A stretch of 64,000 nt of DNA from Isoetes taiwanensis (lineage: Eukaryota; Streptophyta; Lycopodiopsida; Isoetales; Isoetaceae), in contig JAJEKV010000005.1 of NCBI GenBank assembly GCA_021234155.1, positions 10,284,572 to 10,348,571 of the forward strand, in the 5' to 3' direction. Position numbers and translations under genes: made by a program. This document shows positions 1 through 10,000 of the stretch, piece after piece. Below the pieces are notes generated by a model that did no database searches, was not told where the DNA came from, and was given only the letters and a program-made list of their open reading frames with translations. Within the stretch, counting starts at the first letter, position 1. Each line of letters starts with the position of its first letter.

Positions 1-345
1 ATGGTTCATTTGATTGAAATTGAAAGCCAAGATTTATCGCACGACTTCCCACACCCTTATTAGTCATGATTTGATCTCTTAAGGGGAAAGGAAAAGGAAA
101 GGCGAGGAAAGGCATGGGTAAAAGGGAAAAGGGAAGGGAAAAAAAGCATGGGAAAAAGGGAAGAGGAAAAGGGCAAAGAAAGAGGAAAAGGGAAGAGAAA
201 AATGGCATGGGAAAAATGAAAAAAAAAAAGAATAGAAATAGAGAGGGAGAAAGGGAATGAAAAAGGGAAATGGAAGAAAGAGGAAGAAGAAAAGGTTGGA
301 AAAAAGAGAAAAAGGGTAAGGGAAAAGCGGGAAAAGGGACACAGC
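1..345. repeat. Purine-rich repeat related to the Helitron at 39.5 kb
   Basis: From about 79 to 340 the plus strand is almost all A and G (GGGAAAAGG-type units). The 75 bases before it match the lead-in to the purine tract of the Helitron at 39,481-41,051: both contain GATTTATCGC, then GACTTC, then TGATCTCTTAA directly before the tract. This is therefore probably another, truncated member of that family, with its 5' end outside the window. The open frames on both strands are low-complexity artefacts. Confidence 0.6.
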
Positions 346-1190
346 TAATGGGCGGAAAGGATGTAGACCTGCTCCTTTAGTATTTGCTGCATGTTGAGAA
401 GAAGCCTGGATGTGAGTCCGCTAATAGTATCAGATGTGGCAAAGAAGATGTAGAGCTACTCTAATTTTAGTACTAAGTCAATTAGTGCCTCACTCATTAG
501 GGCGGATTTGGGGTCTGAAAATGGCCCATATCTTGGGTTAAAGATTTCCACATCAGATTTGCCAGGACCAATCAGGTTTGCGCCTTTTTTACGAAAGTCA
601 GTATTACTTGGCAGGTAGAAGGATGAGCAGGCTTACTTGGCATCCACATGGCGTATTTTCATAGGGGATGCCTGCGCTTTTATTGCAACCATTTTAATGG
701 CCCGTATTTTTCGGGAGTCGCTTCGCCGCCCAAAATAATGGTGACTTTGACCGCCACCGCTTGTCCGGCGCCACCAACTCCCTTGTCAAATTTGGCGCCA
801 AACTTCTGATCATCACTCCGGGCGCCTTTACGTGCATCCTCTCCGCCTTCACTCCTCATCATCGCAATCCATCTCTCGTGTAATTTACGTGTTCTTGCCC
901 CATTTACGTAACTCCCAAGGTCAAGAAGTGGGAGGTTTTGTCTCAATAGGTTCAGGTGAGTATGCTGCCATCAACGAGGGCGCAGCATAGAGTTGTTTAA
1001 CAAAGGCGATCAGGCGACGTGCGGACACATTGGATAGGTAGGATAAAAGAGTTCAAGTTGAATTCTAGCGGCTGGAAAGTGGAAAGTATAACAATACGAC
1101 ATGCATATACCCCTTCTGATATGGCCAAAGAGCTAATCTCCACCAAAAACAGCTTCCCAAAATTGCCCGCAAATGGTAACCACCTTAATC
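346..1190. other. Unassigned stretch with one dispersed repeat block
   Basis: No gene can be supported with confidence. Bases 496-527 match 22,588-22,619 in inverted orientation with about one mismatch in 32, so this is part of a dispersed repeat that lies near a purine tract in both places. The stretch 680-946 is listed separately. Confidence 0.5.
680..946 (-). CDS. Hypothetical ORF, possible exon fragment
   Basis: This is an open frame of 88 codons beginning with TTG, so a true start is not evident. The predicted peptide is basic and glycine-rich, with no recognised motif. GC content is higher than in the flanks, which is the only positive sign. It could be a fragment of a longer decayed gene, or chance. 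No function is proposed. Confidence 0.2.
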   Translation of the reverse strand: MRQNLPLLDLGSYVNGARTRKLHERWIAMMRSEGGEDARKGARSDDQKFGAKFDKGVGGAGQAVAVKVTIILGGEATPEKYGPLKWLQ

Positions 1191-1261
1191 GGATCACACG
1201 ACGCCGAAGCTATCTCGTCGACTACTTAAGCTGGCCAGAGATAGTTTGGCGTCGGTGATCT
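1191..1261. repeat. Island hairpin 1 (decayed)
   Basis: The left arm GGATCACACGACGCCGAAG (1191-1209) and right arm TTTGGCGTCGGTGATC (1245-1260) form an imperfect inverted repeat. It belongs to the family whose best copy is at 8626-8692. Its total length of about 70 bp matches the other members. Confidence 0.6.
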
Positions 1262-1419
1262 CCTTATCTTTTCATTTCTTTTCGTTGACACGTGTTTACA
1301 AACAAATTTATTGTGCAGGTTTATGTTTATCAGACGTCGTGGATGTCATTCCAGCCGAAAGTATTAGTAGTGTACTTGTCGTGCATCACATAGACATCGG
1401 AATTGTCTTTTTCCAAGGT

Positions 1420-1941
1420 ATGGATGTCTTGACCTTGCGGGGTATAGGCATCTGGTTTTACGGACATGATTATAACGTAAAGGTCAGGAAACCGAGCTTG
1501 AGGCCGGTTGAATTGCCCCCTTTAAGTGAACTTTGTAAGCCACAGACTAATGAGAACAATGTAATTGCAATGAAGAAATGCATGGCTGACGAGGTGCAAG
1601 CGGGAATGTCTGAAAACGGAGGCGTGAGGATGAGTTTCAAAATCTTCACACCGTTTGAGGTATTTGCTAACATATTCCAGATGGCGCAGGAAGTTCGAAA
1701 AGCTCCGAAGACATATACGTGCTTTCTCCCCCCTGCCGATTTTGTGGATGGCTTATTTTTTGTTCCGACCTGGGATGTTCGATTCCACGAATCATCCGGT
1801 CAACTAACAGAGGTCCGCGTAGTTAAGTCCTCCTTTAAGTTCAGATACTTTCTTCCAAAACAATATTTATACGTTAATTGTCAACTAGAACTAAGGGAAA
1901 GCGAAAAAGAGAGGTCGCACAACTTTTTGGGAGCCGTTTGA
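1420..1941 (+). CDS. Hypothetical protein of the viral-like island
   Basis: The open frame runs from 1246, but it begins inside the right arm of hairpin 1 with TTG. The first in-frame ATG is at 1420, giving 173 residues. The product looks like a real globular protein: mixed composition, a central segment rich in aromatic and hydrophobic residues (about residues 70-150) and a basic, charged C-terminus. No family was recognised. It lies between hairpin 1 and the H3-like gene and is on the same strand. About 430 bp separate it from the H3-like gene, and this gap contains a 24-bp sequence repeated twice (2218-2241, 2248-2271). The segment before the ATG is also open, so an upstream exon ending near 1318 (TGTGCAG) is possible. 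Confidence 0.45.
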   Translation: MDVLTLRGIGIWFYGHDYNVKVRKPSLRPVELPPLSELCKPQTNENNVIAMKKCMADEVQAGMSENGGVRMSFKIFTPFEVFANIFQMAQEVRKAPKTYTCFLPPADFVDGLFFVPTWDVRFHESSGQLTEVRVVKSSFKFRYFLPKQYLYVNCQLELRESEKERSHNFLGAV

Positions 1942-2368
1942 GGACCATAATGCATACATTCCGTCGCGGTGGATATTCGAGAGTGTGGAGAGGGGAGGAA
2001 GTCATTTATACACCACCATGGAAAGCTTAATGGCCATTATCAGAGCTAAGAGTGCTAATGGAGACAGAGGAGATTGCTAACGACTTCCATTATTTCATTG
2101 ATGGCATTAGGGTTGGTTACAGGCAAGAGGGAAATGTAAAGTTTAGTGAGTTCGCGATCAACAAGAAATTGTCTATCGCCTAGCGCTTTGAATCTCGGTT
2201 TTTTATTTGTGTTTTGTCCGATGTTTTTTAGGGTTCCGTATTTTGTCCCGATATTTTTTAGGGTTCCGTACAATTATTTAAAACGCGTTACCATCATATT
2301 TTACTCTAACTTCGCGTTTTTTACTATTTATCTCTTGCCGCTTGTCTATTTTTGTCGGTGTTAAGTAG

Positions 2369-2376
2369 TATAAAAG
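2369..2376 (+). promoter_or_regulatory. TATA box of the H3-like gene
   Basis: TATAAAAG lies 20 bases upstream of the ATG at 2396. This implies a very short 5' leader. The other genes of the island have similar boxes, which supports simple compact promoters. Confidence 0.55.
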
Positions 2377-2395
2377 CGCCATCCGCTGAGAAGCC

Positions 2396-3279
2396 ATGGC
2401 AAGAACTAAGCAAACTGCAAGGATCCATCCAGGTGGTGTAAGGCCAGGTGATTACATTAGTCCGCCTCCTTCATCTGAATCTGAAGTCTCTGATAGAGAT
2501 TCTCCTCCTCCGACCATGCCTAACAGAAGACCCGGAAAAGAAATCCGCATGACAGACGGCGGGAGAAGCAGCTCCGGAGTAAGTAGGGAGGTGCACTCCG
2601 GTTCGGAGACGGAGGATGAAAATGTGAGAGACCGGCGAGCAGAATATGACGCCGGATTAATTATTGGGCAGCCTCTTCTTGCTTTTATCGCTCCTCCTCC
2701 GCTCCTCCCATTGGAGGCGCCAGACCTTCAAATCAAAGGAGGAGGCCCAACGCCGTGAAGGGGAAGGCTTAACCGAATGTGAGGAGACGGGGAAGAGTCG
2801 GGCCGAAAGCAACAAACCGCAAAATGCCGGGGGAGGAGACGGCCGGAAGAGTCGGCCGAAAGCAACAGCTCCAAATTTGGGGTGGGTGAGGGTAGTGGCC
2901 GGAAGCGGAAGACTAAGCCCGGCATTAAAAGCGCCATGAGATTAAGAAGCATCGAAGAGCACCGAGATGGTCATTCGCGTCTCCCATTTGCGGGCTCGTG
3001 GAAAGAGATTCTCGCAAGAGTGTGGTGGTGCGATACATCATACCAAGCACAGTAATTCAAGCAAATCGGGCTTTAAATGCTCTTCAAATGGCTTCGGAAG
3101 CGGTTGGTGTCGGTCCGTTCGAGGACTCGCATGACTTGCAAAGAATACATGCCAAGCGGGTGACTGTCATGCCCAAGGACATGCGCCTCATCTTACGCAT
3201 AAGGGATCCCGAGTACTATGGTCAAAATTTTATGGCTGAATACAACAAGAAGAAAGACCCCCCAGAAAAAAGGCCGTGA
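2396..3279 (+). pseudogene. Divergent long-tailed histone H3-like gene, broken
   Basis: The first nine codons read MARTKQTAR, identical to the canonical H3 tail through R8, including K4. A serine/proline-rich, then basic, non-histone stretch follows. After about 180 codons, in the same frame, comes a recognisable H3 fold: KPG, then LPF followed by an EI near 3010. In another frame from about 3050 comes the alpha-2/loop region, with [11 protein letters not shown] and [12 protein letters not shown] ending in RIR. Canonical H3 reads ALQEASEA, FED and IHAKRVTIMPKD. Stops at 2756 and 2780 and a frame change between about 3010 and 3055 interrupt it. A GTAAGT near 2578 could be an intron donor, but the later shift has no consistent splice solution, so I call it a pseudogene. 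It has a TATA box upstream and a hairpin 135 bp downstream. A host H3 variant with a tail insertion is the alternative to a viral histone. Confidence 0.8.
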
Positions 3280-3414
3280 AGTGCCTTTGTGTTTTTTTCA
3301 TATGTATAATATTCTTTAATGTAATGGCTTTATAAGCTTAATCTCTTAGTCCATTTCTTTCTTAGAAGCCTAGGTTCGCACTTTGTATTTTTTTTTTTTT
3401 TAATTTATACGTGA

Positions 3415-3483
3415 GGATCACACGACGCGCAGCACGCATTGTGCTTTTTTGTTGCACATAGTAGTTTTCGCGTCGTGTGATCC
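3415..3483. terminator. Island hairpin 2, 3' of the H3-like gene
   Basis: There are perfect 15-bp arms, GGATCACACGACGCG (3415-3429) and CGCGTCGTGTGATCC (3469-3483), around a 39-nt loop. It lies 135 bp after the H3-like stop codon. A role as transcript terminator or processing signal is inferred from position. A MITE is possible. Confidence 0.6.
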
Positions 3484-3510
3484 AACCCTAACCCTAATCC
3501 TAACCCTAAA
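3484..3510. repeat. Short telomere-like CCCTAA repeat
   Basis: Four CCCTAA-type units (one is CCTAAT-like) stand between hairpin 2 and the TTAA-type element. The usual plant telomere repeat is CCCTAAA, and only the last unit has that form. It is too short to be a telomere; it may be a repair scar or chance. Confidence 0.45.
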
Positions 3511-3511
3511 A

Positions 3512-6274
3512 ACAAGGTGACCTAGCAAACGCACTAATGACCTGTGGTGCAATTGCAGATTCCTTTTTCAAAAACACGAAAATTCGGCACTTTTGACCTA
3601 TTTTTATAAAAACATGCACTAAACAAATAAGTCGCATGTGAAATATAGCAATACTGAAGGCGGAATACTAATGTTCATTGTGCAAAATAATAAATATTGC
3701 ATTTTGACCAGAAAAGCCCAAAAACATGATTAAATTGTATTTTCTGAGTCACAAAAATCATTAGTTTTAGCAAACAACAAGTAATGCTAAATTTTTTTTA
3801 ATATCAAGGGGTGATTCTTTGTGAGTAAAGACTTCTAAATCTTCTTGTTCACTTTCTATGAGTATGCCAGTAAAGGAAAACACATCATCTGGTACCACTA
3901 GTTCATGTAGTTGACATAGATCTTAAGAAAACTAGATCAACAAAGCCAAGGGAATCATTATTTTTCTCGGTCAATAGTGACTATCCCGAGATCTAGTTGG
4001 GCACCCTAACAAGAGGTTCCTCATTTTAGCCAGATAGACTCTCTTATCCATGTATGCACTACATTTGACCTTAGTGTCTGTCTATGCGCGCATAGACAAG
4101 GCACAATTTAGATCCTTCCAAAAACCAAGGTTTTGTGAAAGAATTATTAAAATAGCTTTTAGCAATATTGTTTGCCTATGTGCATACAACGAAATCAACA
4201 TATATGACCATAATGAAAAAATATCAAAAGCATTCAAGTTGGGCTAGAGGAGAAGAAAATCAATAGGTTAGAAAGGTAGGTAGAAGGGTAGATAGGTTAG
4301 AAAGGTAGGTCGAAGGGTAGGTAAAAATAAAAATTGGTGGGTAGTGTCTATGCGCGCATAGACATGCTATGCGCGTATAGCATCAATAATTTTTTTTTTT
4401 TTGGAAAACTAGGGTTTCTCCAGGCCCGCTGAATCCTTTCGTGTTCTCTTCATTCCGACCGTTTACTTTTTTCCTCAGGTATCTTCAATCTGACTGACTG
4501 CTTCAATCCGACCATTTGCTTCTTGATTTCGCAGGTTTTTGGCGGGCTAATTGACGGTTTTGGGCCGAATATCTGGACCAAAACTCTCTCTTTTGGTCAG
4601 TTGTTTTGCTGCAGGGAATAAGCCTGAGGTTTCAGGTGCCGATGATCTGTTGCCTTCATTTATAGCATCTATAAATAATGTGAGAGTTTCCAGTCAGTTC
4701 CAGCAACTCAAATGGCATCTTCTTATGCACAAGACCTAATTATATGGTAAGATTATGGCAAATTATTGCAGATTATAGCGAAATATTGCTCAAGATTCAA
4801 TTAATATTATACAAATTTAATGAGCGGATTTGCCTCTTACACTGTTCAAAATCAGCCTTTGGGCACATGCAGATTACGTTCCAGTGATTTTGTCCTTGAA
4901 TCATACATTAATCTGTTAACAAATTAGGTGGAGACTGTTAAATGTAGAGCACGGACAAGGGAAGCAGCCTAATAAGTCTAGGGAAGCTAAATACATCTGC
5001 CATAAAGATTGGAAATGGAGTTAAAATGGATATGCTCAAGTGGACGTACAAGATGAAGCACAGTTCATATTCTGCAATCTGGTCTTGTAATCTGTCTCAG
5101 GAACTGTACTGTGGCATGGTACCTGTAAGGCATGATAATAATGGCAAATTGTTGCAGATTTTATATTAACCCAGTTACATTTCTTCATAAGGCGTTTGAG
5201 ATTTTGGTGTTCTTTGCATTTCAACTGCCTTGCTCTAACTTGCACACCCTTTCCCAAATTTAGCACAGATATGGTCATCTCCTAAATTTGATAAGTTCTG
5301 ATGCATGAAATATGATACATATTTGGCTCAGAATTGCTGCTAATTCATAAGGATTCAAATCTTTTGGCCAAATATTTCTGAGCTTAAGCATTGATGCTAC
5401 ATTGCTATTAATTGCTAAAGTGGTATTGGGCATTACTGAAAACTATAGCCTTGCTCAAGCCCATGTCTAGCGCTTGAAGGAATTTCTTTGATTCAATCGA
5501 CTCAGTTTTTGCAGGTTGTATGCAAGAAATTAAAAGCTTTCCTTTGCAGAGATGATGTGGTTTAGCTGAAAGATAACATGTTCGCTTCATGTTTGCTTGG
5601 CATCATGCTTTGTAGTTTATTTAAAGTGTCTCAATAAAATGTCTGATCCAATGTATTATCAACCAATGTATTATCAGGATTGTAATGTTTTTACATCATA
5701 TACAATTTTAGTCGAGGTGCTATGTACTATTATGCTGCATAGCATAGCCTCGATAGCTTCGTTATATTTTTTTAAATACTGTTTTAGAGTTGAGGTTCTA
5801 TGCGCGGATAGCTCATGATATTTTTCACTAGTCGTGTTGCTATGCGCGCATAGCGTCGTGATATTTTTACAATAACGTTTCTTGTAGTCGAAGTGCTATG
5901 CGCCCATATTGCAATGATGTTTAGGAGCCTCGTTGCCACGTTTTCTTTATTTCTACTTTTTGCAATGTGGTTCTTACTATAATTTCCGTGGTCTTTTTGT
6001 TTTCATATGTTATTCGAGTTTGTGGAAAAACTAAACATAGCTTAAGTTATTACACCCTTATAAAATGCATGTGAAATTTAAAACATGTCTATGTTCTACT
6101 TTTTGACTTGTAATTTTGGACCAAAAAAGGGGTGTCGCAAATCAAAATTGAGGGCTGTTTTTTCAATTGACCCCCCAAAAGTGGCAAATTTTAGGTTTTT
6201 TTTAGGGAATCTTTGAAAGATTCCTTTTTGTGGTGCAAACGCAGGTCATTAGTGCGTTTGCTAGGTCACCTTGT
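3512..6274. mobile_element. Non-autonomous TIR element TTAA-1
   Basis: The left end (from 3512) and the reverse complement of the right end (to 6274) share a 33-bp perfect inverted repeat starting ACAAGGTGACCTAGC. The interior is AT-rich and has no credible transposase ORF. Short palindromes built on CTATGCGCGCATAG are scattered inside, three perfect and three variant. The right flank is TTAA (6275-6278), but the left flank is AAAA, so the target duplication is imperfect. Its terminal sequence CAAGGT also begins element TTAA-2. Architecture (2.76 kb, no ORF, private palindrome array) matches TTAA-2 and TTAA-3. It inserted in the gap between the H3-like gene and the acidic gene. Confidence 0.75.
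4082..5909. repeat. Dispersed CTATGCGCGCATAG palindromes in TTAA-1
   Basis: The perfect 14-bp palindrome occurs at 4082-4095, 4348-4361 and 5840-5853. One- to two-base variants occur at 4367-4380, 5798-5811 and 5896-5909. The right-hand group lies in loosely repeated units of about 45-60 bp beginning GTCGAGGTG. Subterminal repeats of this sort often bind transposase in plant DNA elements; that role is inferred. Confidence 0.65.
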
Positions 6275-6289
6275 TTAAAATGTACGGAC

Positions 6290-7688
6290 AAATCTCCCCA
6301 CAACGGATGTGTCCCCTTTCATAATCGACAACGGCTACTTGAGTTCGGAAGTGACAGCGCCTTACCGCTCCTAAACATCTTCTTGCTTTCGTCGTCTGCT
6401 GTGAAGTTCCTGGAATGGTATGCATCCGCCCCACATGACAACGAGGAAGTTGCGCCGACTGCGATTTATCCGTTCTATTACAAGGAGTTGGACATCATGG
6501 CAAACAGTAGCGAGCTTGGATGCTATCGCGAGGTTGCCTTAGCTTTCACCCGGACCGCTTGGTCTCAGCGCACGTCCTTTGCAGATGTCCCTGGCTCGTG
6601 GATTCCAAAACCAGCTCTAGAGGAGGCGGCTTCCCATTTGCAAACAGCGAAGATGTTTTTCAAGAATGCTGTGCAACGGGCTCCTCCTGGCTGCGTCCTT
6701 GTACTTAAGAAGGTATCTTATTTCTCTTTGTCATTTGCATTTGCTAGTTATTGCATTCTGCTCGGCCAAACCGAAGATACACTGGAAACAATGAAATCTT
6801 TAAGCCAAGGGGGGTCAGTTATGTGTGATGATGCTGACTATGACGTAGAAATGGAGATAGATCTATAAGAATATAGGAGTTTTAGCTTCGACGCACTGGC
6901 CTTGGGTGAACCAGAGGAGGGAGATGATTCTGAAGGTGATGAGGATGAGGATGAGGATGAAAAGAAGTTGTCTGACATAACGCCAATTTTAGTGGAGGGC
7001 AAAGAATACCTATTGCTAAGTGATATACTGAGGAACCCGTCTTTGTTACGAATGTGTGCTAGGGAAGACGAGCTTATCAGTACCTTGGCCGAATGGGTAA
7101 ACCTAGGCCTAGATTTTGAAGAGGATTTGGACAAAGAGATGTTTGAAGTGTCTTCTTATACCGGCAATGCTATAAAGCTTAAAGAAGCCTATGAGAGGCT
7201 GGAGTCTCGATTTGCTCAAGAGGAGGCGAATCTACCAACGGAAGAAGAATTCCAGCGTCTCCGTGCAAAGCTGCCAACAGGATCTATAGGTTTAAGGTGC
7301 CCTTCAATCAATCATGGCAAAGATAAGCCTCATAGATGAGGAGAAATGTGAAGAAGATAAGCTTGAGGGTTCTTATTTGTGGGAAGTAGATGATTTTTCT
7401 TGCCTACATGCACGCGGGGGACAGGAAAGATTGAAGGACTCTACATTGTTACGATATATCTCAAGATTCGTTAATGGGGAGATAATCGTCTTCAGCAGAA
7501 CTTTCAGTCCAAAAGGTGCAGAGTTTGTCTATTACATCCGTGCATCAAATACTGAAAGGGTGATAGCAATTCGGCGGGATGTTGTGCTACAATATTTTGA
7601 CGACCAAGCCGGTCTGCGGGCGAGCAATATGTTAAAATTTTTAGTCTGCCGGCTTGACTCACCCAAGGTTGGAAGCCGGGGTCGATAA
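6290..7688 (+). pseudogene. Broken hypothetical gene with acidic region
   Basis: A frame open from the edge of TTAA-1 continues to 7339, interrupted only by one TAA (6866-6868). Coding character then moves to another frame from about 7314 to 7688, so the gene has one nonsense codon and one frameshift over roughly 460 codons. The first in-frame ATG is at 6497, but coding character begins earlier, so the start is uncertain. About residue 210 there is an acidic run of glutamates and aspartates (6915-6965), then a helical, glutamate-rich segment. The last 120 codons look globular. No family was recognised. A possible intron lies near 6713-6750 (GTATCT to CTAG). Hairpin 3 follows 175 bp downstream. 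Confidence 0.5.
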
Positions 7689-7863
7689 CATGGAAGTCAT
7701 TGCCTTGTTGGATCGCAAGTCTTGGGGATTGAAAAAGCATGAAATTGACGACGAAGCTTGAAAAATTGGAAGTTATATATTTTCCAACTTGTATCGGTAA
7801 AATTATTTATGTATAGATTGTCCTTCCGAAATTCCTAATAAAAATTATTTTATTTGTATTTAT

Positions 7864-7928
7864 TCACATCACGCGAAATACATCAGTCTGATTTTCAGTC
7901 ATATCTAGGTTTTCGCGTGTCGTGGTGA
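7864..7928. terminator. Island hairpin 3
   Basis: The left arm TCACATCACGCGAAA and right arm TTTCGCGTGTCGTGGTGA form an imperfect copy of the island hairpin, 175 bp after the acidic-region gene. A shorter related inverted repeat is at 7984-8013 (arms around ACGCGAGAAG and CTTCGTGTGA), just before the promoter of the next gene. Confidence 0.5.
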
Positions 7929-8010
7929 TATTTCTCTCAAGAAATGAAATATTATTGGAAAAAACAATTAATTTATTTATTCCTCATATGACGCGAGAAG
8001 CAACTTCGTG

Positions 8011-8053
8011 TGACTCAAGCTACTACGAAATCTATGTTATAAATAGAAGACCT
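8011..8053 (+). promoter_or_regulatory. Duplicated promoter block, copy 1
   Basis: A 43-bp block ending in TATAAATAGAAGACC (TATA at 8038-8045) lies 95 bp upstream of the ATG at 8133. The same block recurs at 8930-8972 before the paralogous gene. The duplication therefore carried the promoter with the gene. Confidence 0.65.
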
Positions 8054-8132
8054 ATGTCCACTCGACCTTCGACGCCTTCCGCCTTTCGCTCATCTTCTAC
8101 TTCCAAACCCTTCCGCCTTCCACCTTCTCTCG

Positions 8133-8527
8133 ATGGCATCATCATCTTCCTCTAGCAAGCGACCACGCCAAGATAGCACTCCCCGTAGCCAGGCGTGGAC
8201 AAAGACCCTTTGCAAGTGGTGATGAAGAGATTCAAGGAGATCCATGATGAAAACAACCGTCTCGTCGCCGAGAATATGGAGGCGGTCGACAGATTAGCCT
8301 TCACGAGGGCGCTGCTGCATGAGCGAGACATTGAGCTCGCGGAAACATTCGCCATGTACCAAGAGGCGACGAGCCGCAGGGCCGAGGCAGTTGAAACTGC
8401 TCACAGTATTTCGCAGGCCTTAGAAGATATGGAGAAGAAGCTCCGAGCTGCGGAGGATGAGAACGCAGCCTTACGGCTTCAGCTGCAGGACCATGAAAAT
8501 CAGCTAGAGGATCATGAAGATCCCTAG
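8133..8527 (+). pseudogene. Small coiled-coil protein CC1, frameshifted
   Basis: The ATG at 8133 begins MASSSSSSKRPR, as in the intact paralogue at 9059. After about 20 codons the coding frame changes near 8190. The remaining 110 codons are an almost uninterrupted coiled coil, with a VVMKRFKEIHDEN motif and a glutamate/leucine-rich C-terminal helix (LEDMEKKLRAAEDENAALR) ending EDHEDP. The KRPR cluster could be a nuclear localisation signal. It shares promoter block, N-terminus, coiled coil and 3' hairpin with CC2, so the two are tandem duplicates. No enzymatic function is suggested. Confidence 0.65.
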
Positions 8528-8625
8528 CCGTTGTATCTATCTATTTTTTGCTTCAAAGAAAAGTTTTCTCTATTTTTTGCTTCTATCTATCCTCTTGTTC
8601 CAATGTATGTTCTGTTTTATTAAAA

Positions 8626-8692
8626 GATCACACGACGCGAAATGCCTTGCTTGCAATTAGGTAGCAATCAATGGATTTCGCGTCGTGTGATC
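8626..8692. terminator. Island hairpin 5, best copy
   Basis: There are perfect 18-bp arms, GATCACACGACGCGAAAT (8626-8643) and ATTTCGCGTCGTGTGATC (8675-8692), with a 31-nt loop. It lies 99 bp after the CC1 stop. Its loop is nearly identical to that of hairpin 8 after CC2, so gene and hairpin were duplicated together. Confidence 0.7.
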
Positions 8693-8796
8693 TCCATGCC
8701 GTTCTATTTTGCTTCAATGAGAAGTTCTATCTTTAGTTATGTATCAGTAAAATTACTTATGTATAGATTGTATCACCGAAATTATCAATAAAAATT

Positions 8797-8932
8797 ATCA
8801 CACGAGCTTTCGCGTCGTGTGATATTTCTCTGGAAGAAAAGACGCGAGAAGAAGTAACGGTCCTTTTTCCTCACACGACGCGAGAAGTAACGGTCCATTT
8901 TCCTGACCGACGGCATCCTTCGCGTCGTGTGA
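8797..8932. repeat. Island hairpins 6 and 7
   Basis: A short copy (8797-8823) has arms ATCACACGA / TCGTGTGAT and a nine-base spacer. A longer copy (8871-8932) has arms TCACACGACGCGAGAAG / CTTCGCGTCGTGTGA. Part of the second is preceded by a partial tandem duplicate (8841-8878). Both are between CC1 and the CC2 promoter. Confidence 0.65.
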
Positions 8933-8972
8933 CTCAAGCTACTACGAAATCTATGTTATAAATAGAAGACCT
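8930..8972 (+). promoter_or_regulatory. Duplicated promoter block, copy 2
   Basis: This is the second copy of the 43-bp block at 8011-8053. TATAAATA is at 8957-8964, 95 bases before the CC2 ATG. The block begins at the right arm of hairpin 7. Confidence 0.65.
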
Positions 8973-9058
8973 TCTATCTTGCCTTCGACCTCCGATCCTC
9001 TTCCGCCTTCCGCCTTCTGCTCATCTTCTCCGCCTTCCGTCTTCCGCCTTCTGCTCCG

Positions 9059-9436
9059 ATGGCATCTTCATCCTCCTCCAGCAAGCGACCGCGCCCAGAG
9101 CTGCCCGCGGACATCACCCTTGCAGTGGTGATGAAGAGATTGAAGGAGATTCACGACGAAAACAGCCGTCTCGTCGCCGAGAAGATCGAGGCGGTCGACA
9201 GGTTAGAATTCACGAGGGGGCTGCTGCATGAGCGAGACATTGAGCTCGCAACAACATTAACCAGGTACCGAGAGGCCAATAGCCGTAGGGTCGAGGCAGT
9301 TTTAACTGCACACAATATTTCGCAGGCGTTAGAAGATATGGAGAAGAAGCTTCGAGCTGCGGAGGATGAGAACGCAGCTTTACGGCTTCAGCTACAGGAT
9401 CATCAAAATCAGCTACAGGATCATGAAGATCCCTAG
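9059..9436 (+). CDS. Small coiled-coil protein CC2, intact
   Basis: This is an intact 125-codon ORF with ATG start and TAG stop. The N-terminus is a serine run followed by KRPRP, a possible nuclear localisation signal. Residues about 20-40 contain DITLAVVMKRLKEIHDEN, a motif shared with CC1 and in part with CC4. The rest is a long heptad-like helix (LEDMEKKLRAAEDENAALR), so a parallel coiled-coil homo-oligomer is likely. No known family was recognised. It has a TATA promoter and hairpin 8 lies 85 bp after the stop. Being the only unbroken member of the coiled-coil set, it is the best candidate for a retained function. Confidence 0.7.
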   Translation: MASSSSSSKRPRPELPADITLAVVMKRLKEIHDENSRLVAEKIEAVDRLEFTRGLLHERDIELATTLTRYREANSRRVEAVLTAHNISQALEDMEKKLRAAEDENAALRLQLQDHQNQLQDHEDP

Positions 9437-9520
9437 CCATTGTATATATATTTTTTGTTTCAAAGAAAAGTTTTCTCTATTTCTTGCTTCTATCTGTTCC
9501 CTTATTTTGTTTTATTAACT

Positions 9521-9585
9521 GATCACACGATGCGAAATGCCATGCTTGCAATTAGGTAGCAATCAATGGATTTCCGTCGTATGAT
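9521..9585. terminator. Island hairpin 8, 3' of CC2
   Basis: The arms GATCACACGATGCGAAAT and ATTTCCGTCGTATGAT carry several mismatches. The loop is nearly identical to that of hairpin 5. Confidence 0.6.
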
Positions 9586-9994
9586 TTCCATAACGTACAC
9601 CTCGTTGTATGTATAAATTCCTAATTTATTAATGGAAAACTATATGTAACACAAATATCTAGCTAGATTATGTGATAACTTGCAGGTAAATGCGAATTAG
9701 TCATATCTAGGATTGGCAAGCGCCAGCACCCAAAGCACGTGGCATGTGGATGACAACATCTATTCATATACGTGGCATGTGGATGACAACGTCATGCCAA
9801 GGACGTGGCATGCGCTGCCACAACAACTCTGTCTTTTGTACGACCTGCATACAGTACGGCTAGGATATGACGGATCCCATGATGCGAACATAGGCTATCG
9901 TTGCCTGATTGCATGCTATATTTCGCCTCGTAGGATTATTACACAACTTTTATTTTCATCGCAACCGTAGATTCCAACGTATCTCTAGTTTCCA
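9586..9994. other. Intergenic stretch with a short ACGTGGCATG repeat
   Basis: No gene is seen. Three spaced copies of ACGTGGCATG (about 9739, 9770, 9802), the first two followed by TGGATGACAAC, form a local imperfect repeat. A TATAAA at 9995-10000 follows and probably serves the next gene. Confidence 0.4.
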
Positions 9995-10000
9995 TATAAA
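9995..10000 (+). promoter_or_regulatory. TATA box of CC3
   Basis: TATAAA lies 89 bases upstream of the ATG at 10,089, a spacing like those of CC1 and CC2. Confidence 0.45.

Noticed and set aside
3484-3510. True telomere or chromosome end
   Set aside because: Only four units are present, with unrelated DNA on both sides.
7984-8013. Stand-alone hairpin promoter element
   Set aside because: It is a short decayed relative of the island hairpin and is described with hairpin 3.
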